Positions 36,825 to 47,545 of a DNA stretch of 64,000 nucleotides are shown one piece after another (the first letter of the stretch is position 1; every line of letters begins with the position of its first letter). The notes beneath the pieces were generated by a model that saw nothing but the letters and a program-made list of their open reading frames with translations, did not search any database and had not been told where the DNA came from. Source of the DNA: Kumtagia sp963820075 (GTDB lineage: Bacteria > Pseudomonadota > Alphaproteobacteria > Rhizobiales > Rhizobiaceae); NCBI GenBank assembly GCA_963820075.1, contig CAWFYS010000002.1:62001-126000 (forward strand). The letters are read 5' to 3'. Made by a program: the position numbers and the translations under genes.

Positions 36825-38180
36825 TCAGAACCTTTGTGCGGAAAAAGGCGATAGATCGAGCGGCGGAGTGTGGTCCAGAACCAGATCCCGGATCAAGCGG
36901 CCCGTGGCCGCCGCCTGGGTGAGACCGAGATGCCCGTGGCCGAAAGCATAGTACACATTGCCCGCGCCCCGCGCCCTGCCGATCACCGGAAGCGAGTCGG
37001 GCAGCGACGGGCGGTATCCCATCCATTCGCCGCCGCCGGCCGGATCGAGGCCGGGCAGGAATTGCCGCGCTTTCTCCAGCATGGCCCGCGACCGCGCGAA
37101 GTCGGGCGGCCGCCTCAGCCCCGCGAACTCGACCGCGCCGCCGATCCGCAGGCCGGTTTCGAGCGGCGTGATGACGAAACCGTGCCCCGGGAAGATAAGC
37201 TGGCGCTTCACGTCGAAGGCAGTTCTGGGCAGCGTCGTGTTGTAGCCGCGCTCGGTTTCCAGCGGAATGCGGTCGCCGAACTGTCGGGCGACGAGATGCG
37301 ACCAGGCGCCGGCCGCGATCACCAGGCTGCGCGCCAGAATCGTGCGTCCGCTTCGCAGCTGGACCGCGATCCGGTCCTTCGACCGCAAGGCGAGCCCCAC
37401 GTCGCCCTGGACAAACGCCGCGCCGGCCGCTTCCGCGTAGCGCCACAGTGCTTTTCCCAGTAGCTTCGGATCGGCGACATTCTTCCACCCCGGAACGAAA
37501 GTGCCCTTCACGAAGCGCGGCGACAGTCCAGGTTGATACTGCGCAAGCGCTTCGCCCTTGACGTGCCTGTAGGCAATGCCGAACCGGTCACGGGCGGCCC
37601 AGCCGGGCAGCGATGCCGAAAACTCCGCCTCGCTTTCGTAAAGCTCCAGCGCGCCGTCCTCGCGCAGCATGTTTTTCGTGCTGGAGCGGCTCATCAGGGC
37701 CATCCACTCGGCTTCCGCCAGCTTCATCAGCGCCGCTTGCGCGGCAAGGCTCGCCTCAAAGTTGCGCGGCGCGCCGGCGCGCCAGAATCGGATCAGCCAC
37801 GGCAGCAGCTTCGGAAGATAGGCGGGCGGGATGGCGAGCGGTCCGAGCGGGTCCGAGAGCCATTTCGGCAATTGCCGGATCATGCCTTTGTGGGCAAGCG
37901 GCAGCACCTCGGTGAAAGCAAAGGCCGCCGCATTCCCCGAACTCGTCTCCTCGCAAATGCCCGTGCGGTCGATCACCGTGACCTTCGCGCCGGCTTCTAC
38001 GAGGTAGATCGCCGCACAGATGCCGACGATGCCGGCGCCGATGATGACGATCTCATCAACCTGCTCATGAGCGGGGGCCGCCGGAATGGCGGATGAAGGG
38101 CGGGCAGAATGCCCTTCCTTCGCGGATTGGGAATGTCCTGACAAGCGGTCCGGCCCCCATCTGCTTGCGGCTTGCTCCAC
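36825..38180 (-). CDS. FAD-dependent D-amino-acid (D-hydroxyproline) dehydrogenase, DadA-like
   Basis: Encodes up to 451 residues. The FAD-binding motif IVIIGAGIVGICAAIYLVEA is near 45. The C-terminal region has GYRPSLPDSLPVIGRA and GHGHLGLTQAAATG, both usual in DadA-type oxidoreductases. The cluster suggests cis-4-hydroxy-D-proline as substrate, giving pyrroline-4-hydroxy-2-carboxylate and passing electrons to the respiratory chain. The start is uncertain: GTG 38180 gives about 40 extra residues before the Rossmann fold and no nearer ATG/GTG is in frame. Confidence 0.85.
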   Translation of the reverse strand: MEQAASRWGPDRLSGHSQSAKEGHSARPSSAIPAAPAHEQVDEIVIIGAGIVGICAAIYLVEAGAKVTVIDRTGICEETSSGNAAAFAFTEVLPLAHKGMIRQLPKWLSDPLGPLAIPPAYLPKLLPWLIRFWRAGAPRNFEASLAAQAALMKLAEAEWMALMSRSSTKNMLREDGALELYESEAEFSASLPGWAARDRFGIAYRHVKGEALAQYQPGLSPRFVKGTFVPGWKNVADPKLLGKALWRYAEAAGAAFVQGDVGLALRSKDRIAVQLRSGRTILARSLVIAAGAWSHLVARQFGDRIPLETERGYNTTLPRTAFDVKRQLIFPGHGFVITPLETGLRIGGAVEFAGLRRPPDFARSRAMLEKARQFLPGLDPAGGGEWMGYRPSLPDSLPVIGRARGAGNVYYAFGHGHLGLTQAAATGRLIRDLVLDHTPPLDLSPFSAQRF

Positions 38181-38200
38181 GATCGTCGTGAAGCAGCCGA

Positions 38201-39094
38201 TTAGAACCGCGGCAGTTCCGGACGCACGGCCAGGGCGTCCTTGACGATCTTCTCCACCGCCGCCCGCCGTTCGCCGGACAGCGGCTGGCGCGGCATGCGC
38301 ACACGGTCGCTGCTGCCGATCGCGAAAACCTCGGCAAGCTTGATGTTCTGGACGAGATATGTCGAGACGTCGAGGTCGAGCAGCGGCCGGAACCAGCGGT
38401 AAATCTTGAGCGCTTCCTCGCGCCGGCCCTGCTGCATCAGCTTGTAGATGGCGACGGTCTCACGCGGGAAGGCGACGACCAGCCCCGCCACCCAGCCGGT
38501 CGCGCCGACCGACAGAGCCTCGAAGGCGAGGTTGTCGACGCCCGTGAAAAGGTCGAAACGATCGCCGAAGCGGTTGATGATTTCGGTCGAGCGGCGGATG
38601 TCGTCGGACGATTCCTTCACCGCCACGAAATACGGGTCTTCGGCGAGCTCCTCCATGATCTCCACCGTCACGTCGACACGGTAGGCAATGCGGTTCGAGT
38701 AGATCATCACCGGCAGATCGCCAGCGCAGGCGACCGCCTTCAGCGTCGCCACCGTCTCCTGCGGGTTGGTGTGATAGATCGGGCTGGGAACGATCATCAG
38801 GCCGTCCGCGCCCTCCTTCGCCGCGCGCCTGGCGAGGGCCGCGCCGTCGCGTGTCGACGCCTCGTTGACGGTGAGCAGCACCGGCTTGCCGGCCGCCACC
38901 CTGCGCGCCGTCCGCAGAACCTCGATCTTCTCGTCCCGGGACAGCATCGGCCCCTCGCCGAGCGAGCCGGCGACGATCAGTCCGTCGCAGCCTGCTTCCA
39001 TCTGCACCGCGAAGCAGCGCTCCATCTCCGGATGATCCAGCAGGTCGTCATGCGTGAATTTGCTCGTCACGGCTGGGAAGACACCGGTCCACAT
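38201..39094 (-). CDS. DapA-family pyrroline-4-hydroxy-2-carboxylate deaminase (probable)
   Basis: Encodes 297 residues of the dihydrodipicolinate-synthase/N-acetylneuraminate-lyase barrel. The Schiff-base lysine is K160 in FVAVKESSDD, and Y132 in MIYSNR is the usual partner. Next to a hydroxyproline epimerase and D-amino-acid dehydrogenase the likely reaction is deamination of 1-pyrroline-4-hydroxy-2-carboxylate to alpha-ketoglutarate semialdehyde. The specificity is inferred from context. It is the first gene of the minus-strand cluster, divergent from the GntR regulator across repeated TGATATATCA sites. Confidence 0.85.
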   Translation of the reverse strand: MWTGVFPAVTSKFTHDDLLDHPEMERCFAVQMEAGCDGLIVAGSLGEGPMLSRDEKIEVLRTARRVAAGKPVLLTVNEASTRDGAALARRAAKEGADGLMIVPSPIYHTNPQETVATLKAVACAGDLPVMIYSNRIAYRVDVTVEIMEELAEDPYFVAVKESSDDIRRSTEIINRFGDRFDLFTGVDNLAFEALSVGATGWVAGLVVAFPRETVAIYKLMQQGRREEALKIYRWFRPLLDLDVSTYLVQNIKLAEVFAIGSSDRVRMPRQPLSGERRAAVEKIVKDALAVRPELPRF

Positions 39095-39108
39095 GACTCA
39101 TCTCCTTC

Positions 39109-39184
39109 TGATATATCAGTGATATATCTAACTCAAATAGTGGTGTCAACGTCGATTCCGGTGTGATATATCAAAAATATATCT
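39109..39184. promoter_or_regulatory. Phased TGATATATCA sites between deaminase and GntR genes
   Basis: TGATATATCA lies at 39109-39118, TGATATATCT at 39120-39129, TGATATATCA at 39164-39173 and AAATATATCT at 39175-39184. Within each pair the spacing is 11 bases, and the pairs are 55 bases apart (five helical turns). They are probable binding sites of the adjacent GntR regulator controlling both directions. Confidence 0.65.
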
Positions 39185-39197
39185 TCGCGGAGACGAC

Positions 39198-39851
39198 GTG
39201 GAACGCCTTGATACCGCCGGTGAATCGGCCAGTGCGCGCGCTTACCGGGCGTTGGAGCGGACGATCGTCACATTGGAGCTTGCCCCGGGGAGCATCACCA
39301 CCGAAGGCTATTTGATCGAGCGACTGGGCTTCGGCCGCACGCCGGTTCGCGAAGCAATCCAGCGCCTCGCCTGGGAGGGGCTGATCGAGATCAGGCCGCG
39401 TGCCGGGCTCGCCATTGCCCCGCTGCACGCGGGCGACTGGCTGCGCGTGCTCGACGTCCGGCTCGGGGTCGAGGTCGTGCTTGCCCGGTCGGCGGCCCGC
39501 TTCGCCACGCTGGAAGCCGGCGGCCGCTTTCAGGAGGCCGCGCAGGCCATGCATCGTGCGGTGATAGGCGGTGATGTGATCGCCTTCCTCGAAGCCGACA
39601 AGGCCCTCGACGATGCGATGGCGCTTGCCGCCGACAATGCCTTCGCCGCCCGGCTCGCCGCCCCGTTGCAGACCCATTCGCGCCGGTTCTGGTTCCGCTA
39701 CCAGCGCGACACCGGCCTGGCGGAATTCGCCGCCCGCCATGTCGAACTGATCCAGCGGATTCTCGATCGCGACGAGGTAGGGGCGGCCATGGAAGCCGAA
39801 CGTCTCATGACCCTCCTGCGCGGCCATGCGCAGGCGGCAATCAGCCGCTGA
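39198..39851 (+). CDS. GntR-family (FCD) transcriptional regulator of the hydroxyproline cluster
   Basis: Encodes 217 residues. The winged helix-turn-helix is at 10-75, with LIERLGFGRTPVREAIQRLA, and a C-terminal FCD ligand-binding domain has RLGVEVVLARSAA and later RHVELIQRILDRD. Such regulators (HypR-like) usually repress the divergent catabolic operon until the substrate binds. GTG 39198 has GGAG 5 bases upstream. The inverted repeats in the shared spacer are the likely operators. Confidence 0.88.
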   Translation: MERLDTAGESASARAYRALERTIVTLELAPGSITTEGYLIERLGFGRTPVREAIQRLAWEGLIEIRPRAGLAIAPLHAGDWLRVLDVRLGVEVVLARSAARFATLEAGGRFQEAAQAMHRAVIGGDVIAFLEADKALDDAMALAADNAFAARLAAPLQTHSRRFWFRYQRDTGLAEFAARHVELIQRILDRDEVGAAMEAERLMTLLRGHAQAAISR

Positions 39852-40305
39852 CCTGCCGTTCCAGGGCGATACGCCGTTCTGCGCAAGCGGGCCGGGCGCT
39901 GCGCCTGCCGCGTCAGCGCCGCCACCATGGCCGGCGCGGCGGCGGCAATCCGTCCTGAGGCCGCCCGCGCAGCGGGTCCAATGCCTTTCACGCCGACGTC
40001 CTTGCCCCAACTCCGCGTCATATTTGCGCTGGCGCATGATGCTATTGTCGGCAATGACGAGGCCGTTGAAGGCAACGGGACGCACCACGGCGAGTTCCGC
40101 GCCTTCCCGGGGCATCGTGGCCAGATATCTGCCTTGTTGCCGTCACGCGGAGCGGGAGCTCGAGTCCCTTCCGTGGCGGGGAACCGAAAAATCCGCGCCA
40201 GCAGGCCGCCGGAAGGTGCTCGGCGCGACATGCAATTTCGTTCCGGCGGGGTCGAAAATCATACGGCGTCTGCTACGATGCCGAAAAATTAGGCGGAGGG
40301 ACCCT
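39852..40305. other. 454-base spacer, no recognised gene
   Basis: Frames cross this stretch on both strands, but none has a recognisable domain or a good ribosome site. It should contain the gdh promoter. A diverged short gene on the reverse strand is possible. Confidence 0.5.
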
Positions 40306-43300
40306 ATGGCGGACGCAAAAACCATTGACGGCGTGAAACAGGATGGGGCGGACTTGTCCCTGCCGGCCAAGGCTGCCGGAGTGAGCGAATTGTTCGATAT
40401 CCTGCTTGCGCGCGCGCCCGCCGAGGATGTGGCGGCCTATGAACCTGCCGTCCTGGAGCGCGCCGCCGCACTCGCCGGCGAAGCCGTCGCCGCTCATAGG
40501 AAGGGCGACCGCATTGTCTCGATCGACCGCGACGCCGGCATCGTCCGCGGCGGACGGCCGGTCACGGTGATCACGGTCGTCAACGACAACATGCCGTTCC
40601 TTTTCGACTCCGTTCTCGGCGAAATAACCGAGGCGGCGGGCGAGCCGTTGCTGGTCACGCATCCGGTCATCGTGGTGCGGCACGGAAAGGACGGCGTCGA
40701 GCAAATTCTCGAAGACGGCGCCGCCCGCGACCAGGCCGGCGACCGGCTGAGCGTCATCCATGTCCACGTCAAACCGCTTACGGCGGAGGAAGCCGCCAGC
40801 CTCAAGGAACTGCTCGTCAAGATGCTGGCGCAGGTGCGCGCCGCCACTGCCGACTGGAAGCCGATGCTGTCGCGCCTCGACCACGCCATATCGGAATATC
40901 GTTACGCTCCCGTACCCCTGGAGAAGGCGGCCGTCACGGAGGCGATCGCCTTCCTCGAATGGCTGCGCGACGACAATTTCACCTTCCTCGGCATGCGCGA
41001 GTTCAGCTACAGCGGCGGGGAGAAGTCCGGCAACCTGCAGCGCACCGAAAAGCGCGGGCTGGGCATTCTCGCCGATCCGAACGTGCTGGTGCTGCGGCGC
41101 GACAGCGCCGAGGACGGCCAGACGACGCCGGAAATCCGCGCTTTCCTGCACGGCCCCGACCCGCTGATCGTCACCAAGGCCAATGCCAAGTCGGTCGTGC
41201 ATCGACGCGCCTATCTCGACTATGTCGGCGTCAAGACCTACGACGAGGAGGGTGCGCTTTCCGGCGAACTGCGCATCGTCGGCCTGTTCACCTCGACCGC
41301 CTATACGCGTTCCGTGATGAAGATTCCCTACCTGCGCTCCAAGGCGCAGACAGTGATCCAGAAATCCGGCTTCGACCCCTCGGACCATTCCGGCAAGGCC
41401 CTGATCAACGTACTGGAATCCTATCCGCGCGACGAACTCTTCCAGATTCCCATCCCGGTCCTGCGCAAGCATGCCGAGGCGATCCTTGGCCTGGTCGAGC
41501 GGCCGCGCGTGCGCGCGCTGGTGCGCGCCGACCAGTTCGACCGCTTCGTGTCGGTCCTCGTCTTCGTGCCGCGCGACCGCTTCGACTCCGACGTGCGGGA
41601 CAGCATCGGCCAACATCTCAAGACCGTCTTCGACGGGCGGCTTTCCGCCTACTACCCCGCCTTCCCGGAAGGAGGGCTGGCGCGCGTCCACTTCATCATC
41701 GGCCGCTCCGGCGGCAAGACGCCCAGGGTCGAGCAGACGTCAATCGAGGCCGCCATCCGCGACATCGTGCGGACCTGGGAGGACGGGCTGCGCGACGAGG
41801 CGGCCTCGTCCGGACTTGACGAGCGGCTCATCGGCGTCGCGGCGAAATTCCCCGAGAGCTATCGCGGCTCTTTCACGGCGGCCGAGGCCCTTGCCGATGC
41901 CGCCAGCATCTCCGGTCTTTCGGCCGAGAACCGGATCGCCATCGACTATTATCGGCATAAGGACCAGAAGCCCGAGCAGGCGGCGCTGAAGATCTATCAC
42001 CATGGCGAGCCGGTGGCGCTGTCGCGGCGCGTGCCGATGCTGGAAAACATGGGCTTCCGCGTCATCAGCGAGCGCACATTCGATGTACGCGGCAGCGACG
42101 GCGCGCTCGTCTTCATCCACGACATGGAACTGGAAAACGCCTTCGCCAAGCCGATCGACCTCGCCGACGGGGGCGCGCTGTTCGACGAGGTCCTGCTTTC
42201 GATCTGGCATGGCGATGCCGACAATGACCGCTACAACGCGCTCGCCCAGACCGCCGGCCTGTCGTCGAACCAGATCCTCATCCTGCGCGCCTATGGCCGC
42301 TATCTTCAACAGGCCGGCATCCCGCAGAGCCAGGACGTCGTCGCCAACGTGCTCAACCGCTATCCGGAAATCGCGCGCGGTCTGTTTCAGCTTTTCACGG
42401 CCCTGTTCGATCCGGCATTCAAGGACGGCCCGGTGACGGCCAAGCACCTCAAGGCAAAGATCAAGGACTCCCTTCAGGACGTTCCGAACCTCGACGACGA
42501 CACCATTATCCGGCGCTACCTCAACCTCATCGAATCCTCGCTGCGAACGAATCATTTCGCTTCCGAAATGAAAAAGACAGGCCGGTCGCTGGCCATCAAG
42601 CTCGAACTCGCGCGCGATCGACGGCCTGCCCGAGCCGCGGCCCTGGCGCGAAATCTTCGTCTACGGACCGGAGGTCGAGGGCGTCCATCTGCGCTTCGGC
42701 GCCGTGGCGCGCGGCGGTCTGCGCTGGTCGGATCGCGCCCAGGATTACCGCACCGAAGTGCTCGGCCTGGTAAAGGCGCAACAGGTCAAGAACGCGGTCA
42801 TCGTGCCGGTCGGCGCCAAGGGCGGCTTCTATCCCAAGCGCCCGCCGATCGGCGGCGGCCGAGAGGCGATCTTCGAATCCGGCAGGCAGGCCTATATCAA
42901 CTTCGTCTCCAGCCTGCTTTCGATCACCGACAACATCGACGTCAACGGAATCGTGCCGCCCGAGAGCGTGGTGCGCCGCGACATTGACGACCCGTATTTC
43001 GTGGTTGCCGCCGACAAGGGAACGGCAACCTTCTCCGACACGGCCAACGCCATCAGCCAGGAGCATGATTTCTGGCTGGACGACGCCTTCGCCTCGGGCG
43101 GATCGGCCGGCTACGATCACAAGAAGATGGGCATCACCGCCAAGGGCGCGTGGGAAGCGGTGAAGCGGCATTTCCGCGAAATGAACCGCGACATCCAGAC
43201 CTCGCCCTTCACGGTCGTCGGCGTGGGCGACATGTCCGGCGATGTTTTCGGCAACGGCATGCTCTTGTCCGAGCAGACCCGGCTGGTCGCCGCCTTCGAT

Positions 43301-45097
43301 CACCGCGACATCTTCATAGACCCCGATCCCGACGCGGCCGCGTCCTTCGCCGAGCGCCGGCGCATGTTCGACCTGCCGCGGTCGAGCTGGCAGGACTACG
43401 ACAAGTCGAAACTCTCGACCGGAGGCGCCATCATCTCGCGCAGCCAGAAATTCGTGTCGCTGAGCGCCGCCGCCGCCAGCGCGATCGGGCTTTCAAAAAC
43501 CACGGCCTCGCCGGTCGAGATCATGACCGCCATCCTCAAGGCGCCGGTGGATCTTCTGTGGTTCGGCGGCATCGGCACCTATGTGAAGGCGGCGGGCGAG
43601 ACCAATCAGGACGCCAGCGACCGCGCCAATGACGCGATCCGTGTCAACGCGGCGCAGGTGCGCGCCAAAGTGATCGGCGAAGGCGCCAATCTCGGCGTCA
43701 CCCAGCGCGGCCGCATAGAGTTCGGCCTGAACGGCGGCGCCTGCAATTCCGACGCCATCGACAATTCCGGCGGCGTCAACTGCTCGGACGTCGAGGTCAA
43801 CATCAAGATCGCGCTGGCCTCGGCGATGCGCAAGGGAGCGCTTGCCCGCCCGGCACGCGACAAGCTGCTGGCCGAAATGACGCCGGAAGTAAGCCAGCTC
43901 GTGCTCTCGAACAACTATCAGCAGACGCTGGCGATCTCGCTGCAGAAACGGCGCGGCCTCGCCGATCTGGCGCATCAGGCGCGCTTCATATCCGGCCTCG
44001 AGTCGCGCGGCCTGCTGGATCGCGTCGTCGAGACCTTGCCGACGGATGCGGCGCTCGCCGAACGCCACGCGCGCGGCGAGCCGCTCACCAGGGCCGAGCT
44101 CGGCGTGCTGCTGGCCTACGCCAAGATCGTGCTGTTTTCCGACCTGCTCGCCAGCGACACGCCCGACGACCCCCATTTCGAACGCGACCTGTCGGAGTAT
44201 TTCCCGGACCGCATGGCCAGGAAATTCGCGGTCGACATCGGCGAGCATCGGCTGCGCCGCGAGATCATCTCGCGGGTTCTCGCCAACGACATCGTCAACC
44301 GTGGCGGACCCTCCTTCGTTAGCCGGCTGCAGGATGCGACGGGGCGGACCGCCGGCGATGTCGTTAAAGCCTATGGCGTGGTGCGTGACGCCTTCGCGAC
44401 GCCGGCGCTCTATGCCGAAATCGACGCGCTCGATACAAGGATCGACGGCCAGCTCCAACTCGACCTCTATCAGTCGCTGGTTTGGCTGATGTACAGGCAG
44501 TGCGGGTGGCTTCTCAAGAACGACCATGCCGGGGCGCCCGTAGGCATACGCATCGCCGAACTGCTGGAGGCCCGAAAGGCGCTGGAGCCGAAGCTGAGCG
44601 AATTGCTGCCGGCCTTTTCCCGGGGCAAGCTCGACGAGCGCCGGCAGACTCTCATCGCCGCCGGCACGCCGGAGGCGCTTGCGGCGAAGCTGGCCGGCGC
44701 CGACGCGATTCACTCCGTGCCCGAGATCGCGCTGGTGGCGCGCACCGCAGGCGCCGGCATCATCGAGGCCGCCAGGGCATTCTTCGCCGTCAGCGACGCC
44801 TTCCGCATAGCCCGCATCGAGGACGCCGCCGGCGCCATCGCGCCGGCCGACTATTATGACGGATTGGCGCTTGCCCGGGCGATGGACACGATCGGCGCCG
44901 CCGGGCGCGGCATCGCGATAGCAGCGCTTGCCGCGCACGGGCAGGACGACCAGCCTGTGGCGCGCTGGCTGGAGGCTGGCGGCGAGCGGGTCACCCGCAC
45001 ACGCGAACGGCTCCAGGCGCTGACGGAAGGCGGGGACATCACCGTGTCACGGCTTTCCGTGGCCGCCGGCCTGATGCACGACCTGACGGCGCTGTGA
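40306..45097 (+). pseudogene. gdh: NAD-specific glutamate dehydrogenase (large, GDH-180 type), one frame break
   Basis: Two frames together encode about 1596 residues, normal for the 180-kDa class. The first covers the N-terminal regulatory (ACT-like) half. The second holds the catalytic core with AVARGGLRWSDRAQDYRTEV, VPVGAKGGFYPKR and GGIGTYVKAAGET. The frame changes near 42604, where AAGCTCGAACTCG has one extra G compared with the expected KLNSRAIDG reading. The enzyme deaminates glutamate to 2-oxoglutarate. ATG 40306 follows GGAGGG. The rest is clean over 4.8 kb, so the break is probably a sequencing error. Confidence 0.93.
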
Positions 45098-45150
45098 CAA
45101 GGCCAACGCTGCTTCCGACGATGCGGTGAAGCGGCAGCGTGCTGCGCGAG

Positions 45151-45202
45151 GGCGGACTCGCAACATGGGATCCGATGCGTTCCATGTTGCGAGCATGCCG
45201 CC
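45151..45202. other. Long hairpin after gdh
   Basis: CTCGCAACATGG (45157-45168) pairs perfectly with CCATGTTGCGAG (45182-45193). GGCGG (45151-45155) and CCGCC (45198-45202) can extend it past bulges. No T-run follows, so it is at most a weak terminator; it could be a processing or attenuation structure. Confidence 0.5.
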
Positions 45203-45323
45203 AGCGCCGGCCTGAGTGACCCGGAGCGGCCCCCTATCGGCCTTGGGCACTTCGGGCTTTCTCCCATCCTCCCGATAGTGTATGATTATGTCATATACCG
45301 CCTCAGTCCCCGAGGGTCCCGCC

Positions 45324-45614
45324 ATGCGCTCCACTCACCCACTCACGATCACGCTTCCACTCGAAATGGCACGGATGGTGAAAGCCAAGGTCGCGTCCGG
45401 CGAATATGCCACCGAAAGCGAAGTCATCCGCGACGGCCTGCGCACATTGGCGGCCCGCGATGCCGCAATCGAGAAATGGTTGGTCGAGGAGGTGGTGCCC
45501 ACGCTCAAGGCCCTCGAAGCCGATCCGTCACAAGCCCTGTCGCTCGAGGAGGCCAGAAAGCGCCTCCACGCCCATATCGATAGCGTCACCGGCAAGGTCA
45601 CCTCTGACAAATGA
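45324..45614 (+). CDS. parD: ParD-type antitoxin
   Basis: Encodes 96 residues from ATG 45324, with GAGGG 6 or so bases upstream. The N-terminal ribbon-helix-helix (PLTITLPLEMARMVKAKVAS, then ATESEVIRDGLRTL) binds DNA, and the C-terminal helix masks the toxin. It overlaps the parE start by 4 bases (ATGA). TATGA/TCATA half-sites at 45281-45295 could form its operator. Confidence 0.88.
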   Translation: MRSTHPLTITLPLEMARMVKAKVASGEYATESEVIRDGLRTLAARDAAIEKWLVEEVVPTLKALEADPSQALSLEEARKRLHAHIDSVTGKVTSDK

Positions 45615-45912
45615 AATTTCGGGTTGTCTTCAGTGTGGCTGCTGAAAAGGACGTCGCCGAGCTGCTGACGTATCTCGTGCATGAGGCCGGTGAGCAGGTC
45701 GCGCGAGCCTATGTCGACAGGCTTGTTGATTACTGTGCGGGGCTTGAAACCTTCCCCCAGCGAGGGGCGCGCCGGGATGATCTCCATCCGGCCTGCGAAT
45801 TGTGGGCTATCGTCGCAGAGCCAGCATCGCGTTTCAGGTCAAAGATAGTCTCGTTACGATAGTGCGGGTTTTTCAAGGCGGACAAGACATCGTGCTCTCG
45901 GACGACGAATAG
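45611..45912 (+). pseudogene. parE: ParE-type toxin, one frame break
   Basis: The first frame reads MKFRVVFSVAAEKDVAELLT through to a TFPQRGARRDDLHP segment. The ParE C-terminus (GLRIVGYRRRASIAFQVKD, then VRVFQGGQDIVLSDDE) continues in another frame to the stop at 45912. One base is missing near 45788. Joined, the protein would be about 100 residues, normal for ParE/RelE-fold gyrase poisons. As written the toxin is truncated at 83 residues with a foreign tail and should be inactive. It may be an error or a true inactivation, since loss of a toxin is tolerated. Confidence 0.85.
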
Positions 45913-46042
45913 GCACGCCGTTCTCCTCGCCCCTAGTCCAAGACCATACGGGACAGGCTGAATCCGAAGGAGACGCGTCCAACGCATTTGGAATAAATGC
46001 CGAATCTGGCATCGTCGTCCGACGGGAACATCGGGAGCATCC

Positions 46043-47419
46043 ATGACCGCAATCACCGCCGGCGCCGTACCCAGGCGCGGCATCTGGGGCTGGATGCTGT
46101 TCGACTGGGCCGCCCAACCCTTCTTCACGGTGGTTACCACCTTCATCTTCGGCCCGTATTTCGTCTCGCGCATGGCGAGCGATCCGGCCGCCGGCCAGGC
46201 GGCATGGGGCTACGGCGTCGCCGCGGCCGGCCTCGTCATTGCGATCCTGTCGCCGGTGCTGGGCTCGATCGCCGACCAGACGGGCCGCAGGAAGCCGTGG
46301 ATCCTGGTGTTCGCGGTGATCAAGATCGCCTCGCTGTCGATGCTCTGGTTCGCCGCTCCCGGTTCGAGCCTCTTCCTCGCCCTCCTGTTCTACTGTCTGG
46401 CGACGGTCGCCGCGGAGTTTTCCATCGTTTTCAACGATTCGATGATGCCGCGCCTTATCTCGACGGCCGAAATCGGGCGCGTCTCCAATATCGCCTGGGG
46501 GCTCGGCTATCTCGGCGGCATGATCGCGCTGATCTTCGTGGTCACGATGCTGGCCGCCTCGCCGGTGACAGGCAAGACGATCATCGGCATAGACCCGCTG
46601 TTCGGCCTCGATCCGGCGAAGGGCGAGGACGCGCGCGCCACCGGTCCGCTTTCCGCCCTCTGGTATCTTGTGTTCATCATGCCGATGCTGCTTTTCACGC
46701 CCGACGGTGCCAAGGGCATGGCGCTGCGCCCCGCCATCGGCAAAGGCTTGTCGGAACTCAAGGCGACCTTCTCCGAAGCGCGCCAGCGCGTCGGGATCGT
46801 CCGCTTCCTCGCCGCCCGCATGATCTATCAGGACGGCGTCAACGCATTGCTGGCGCTCGGCGGCGGCTTCGCGGCGGCCATGTTCGGCTGGACCATCACC
46901 GAACTCGGCATATACGGCATCATTCTCAACATCGTCGCGATCTTCGGCTGCCTGGCAGCCAGCCGGCTCGATAGCGCGCTGGGATCGAAATGGGTGGTGC
47001 TGGCATCCCTGGTCGTGCTTTTTTTCGCCACCGTCGGCATCGTCTCGACCGGTCCCGGCTTCACGTTGTTCGGTCTGATCGGCCTTTCGGCGACGGATTC
47101 GGGCGGGATGTTCGGAACCGCGGCGGAAAAAGCCTACGTGCTCTACGGCATGTTTGTCGGCCTGGCTTTTGGACCCGTACAGGCGTCGTCGCGCTCCTAT
47201 ATGGCGCGCAGCGTGTCGGCCGACGAGGCCGGCCGCTATTTCGGGCTTTACGCGCTGGCCGGACGGGCGACCAGCTTCCTCGCGCCGTTCCTGGTCGCCA
47301 CCGTCACCGCGCTCACCGCTTCGCCACGCCTCGGCATGACCACGATCCTGCTTTTCCTGGTGGGCGGCCTGGCGATCCTGGCGGGCACGCCCTACCCGGC
47401 CGACCGGCCGCGCCGCTAA
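46043..47419 (+). CDS. MFS permease, UMF1 (Atg22-like) family
   Basis: Encodes 458 residues with about twelve hydrophobic segments. Near the N-terminus is WGWMLFDWAAQPFFTVVTTF, the hallmark opening of the UMF1/Atg22-like family, followed by GSIADQTGRRKPW in the loop between helices 2 and 3. Some family members are thought to export amino acids; the substrate here is unknown. The stop codon lies inside the first copy of a 105-bp repeat. It is convergent with the propionyl-CoA synthetase gene. Confidence 0.87.
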   Translation: MTAITAGAVPRRGIWGWMLFDWAAQPFFTVVTTFIFGPYFVSRMASDPAAGQAAWGYGVAAAGLVIAILSPVLGSIADQTGRRKPWILVFAVIKIASLSMLWFAAPGSSLFLALLFYCLATVAAEFSIVFNDSMMPRLISTAEIGRVSNIAWGLGYLGGMIALIFVVTMLAASPVTGKTIIGIDPLFGLDPAKGEDARATGPLSALWYLVFIMPMLLFTPDGAKGMALRPAIGKGLSELKATFSEARQRVGIVRFLAARMIYQDGVNALLALGGGFAAAMFGWTITELGIYGIILNIVAIFGCLAASRLDSALGSKWVVLASLVVLFFATVGIVSTGPGFTLFGLIGLSATDSGGMFGTAAEKAYVLYGMFVGLAFGPVQASSRSYMARSVSADEAGRYFGLYALAGRATSFLAPFLVATVTALTASPRLGMTTILLFLVGGLAILAGTPYPADRPRR

Positions 47420-47520
47420 GCAGACTTGCGTGGCTTCGCCCACGCTTCGCCTGCTTAGCCTCTTGTTTTGTCGCAGGTTCTGTCGGAAAACCGTGACACA
47501 CTTTTCCGGACCCTGCGTAG
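47416..47520. repeat. 105-bp composite repeat, copy 2, 3' of prpE
   Basis: It begins CTAAGCAGACTTGCGTGG with a perfect hairpin CTAAGCAG...CTGCTTAG and continues into the 44-bp palindrome 47473-47516. It matches 49581-49686 almost throughout, in the same orientation. Confidence 0.85.
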
Positions 47521-47545
47521 CGGCCGCCATCGCCCCGATGAGGCG

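Noticed and set aside
39171..40115. Reverse-strand frame across the GntR gene and the following spacer
   Set aside because: Most of it is antisense to the GntR regulator; the part in the spacer has no recognisable domain.
42600..42610. Programmed frameshift in gdh
   Set aside because: No slippery heptamer or downstream structure typical of programmed shifting; a single extra G explains it better.
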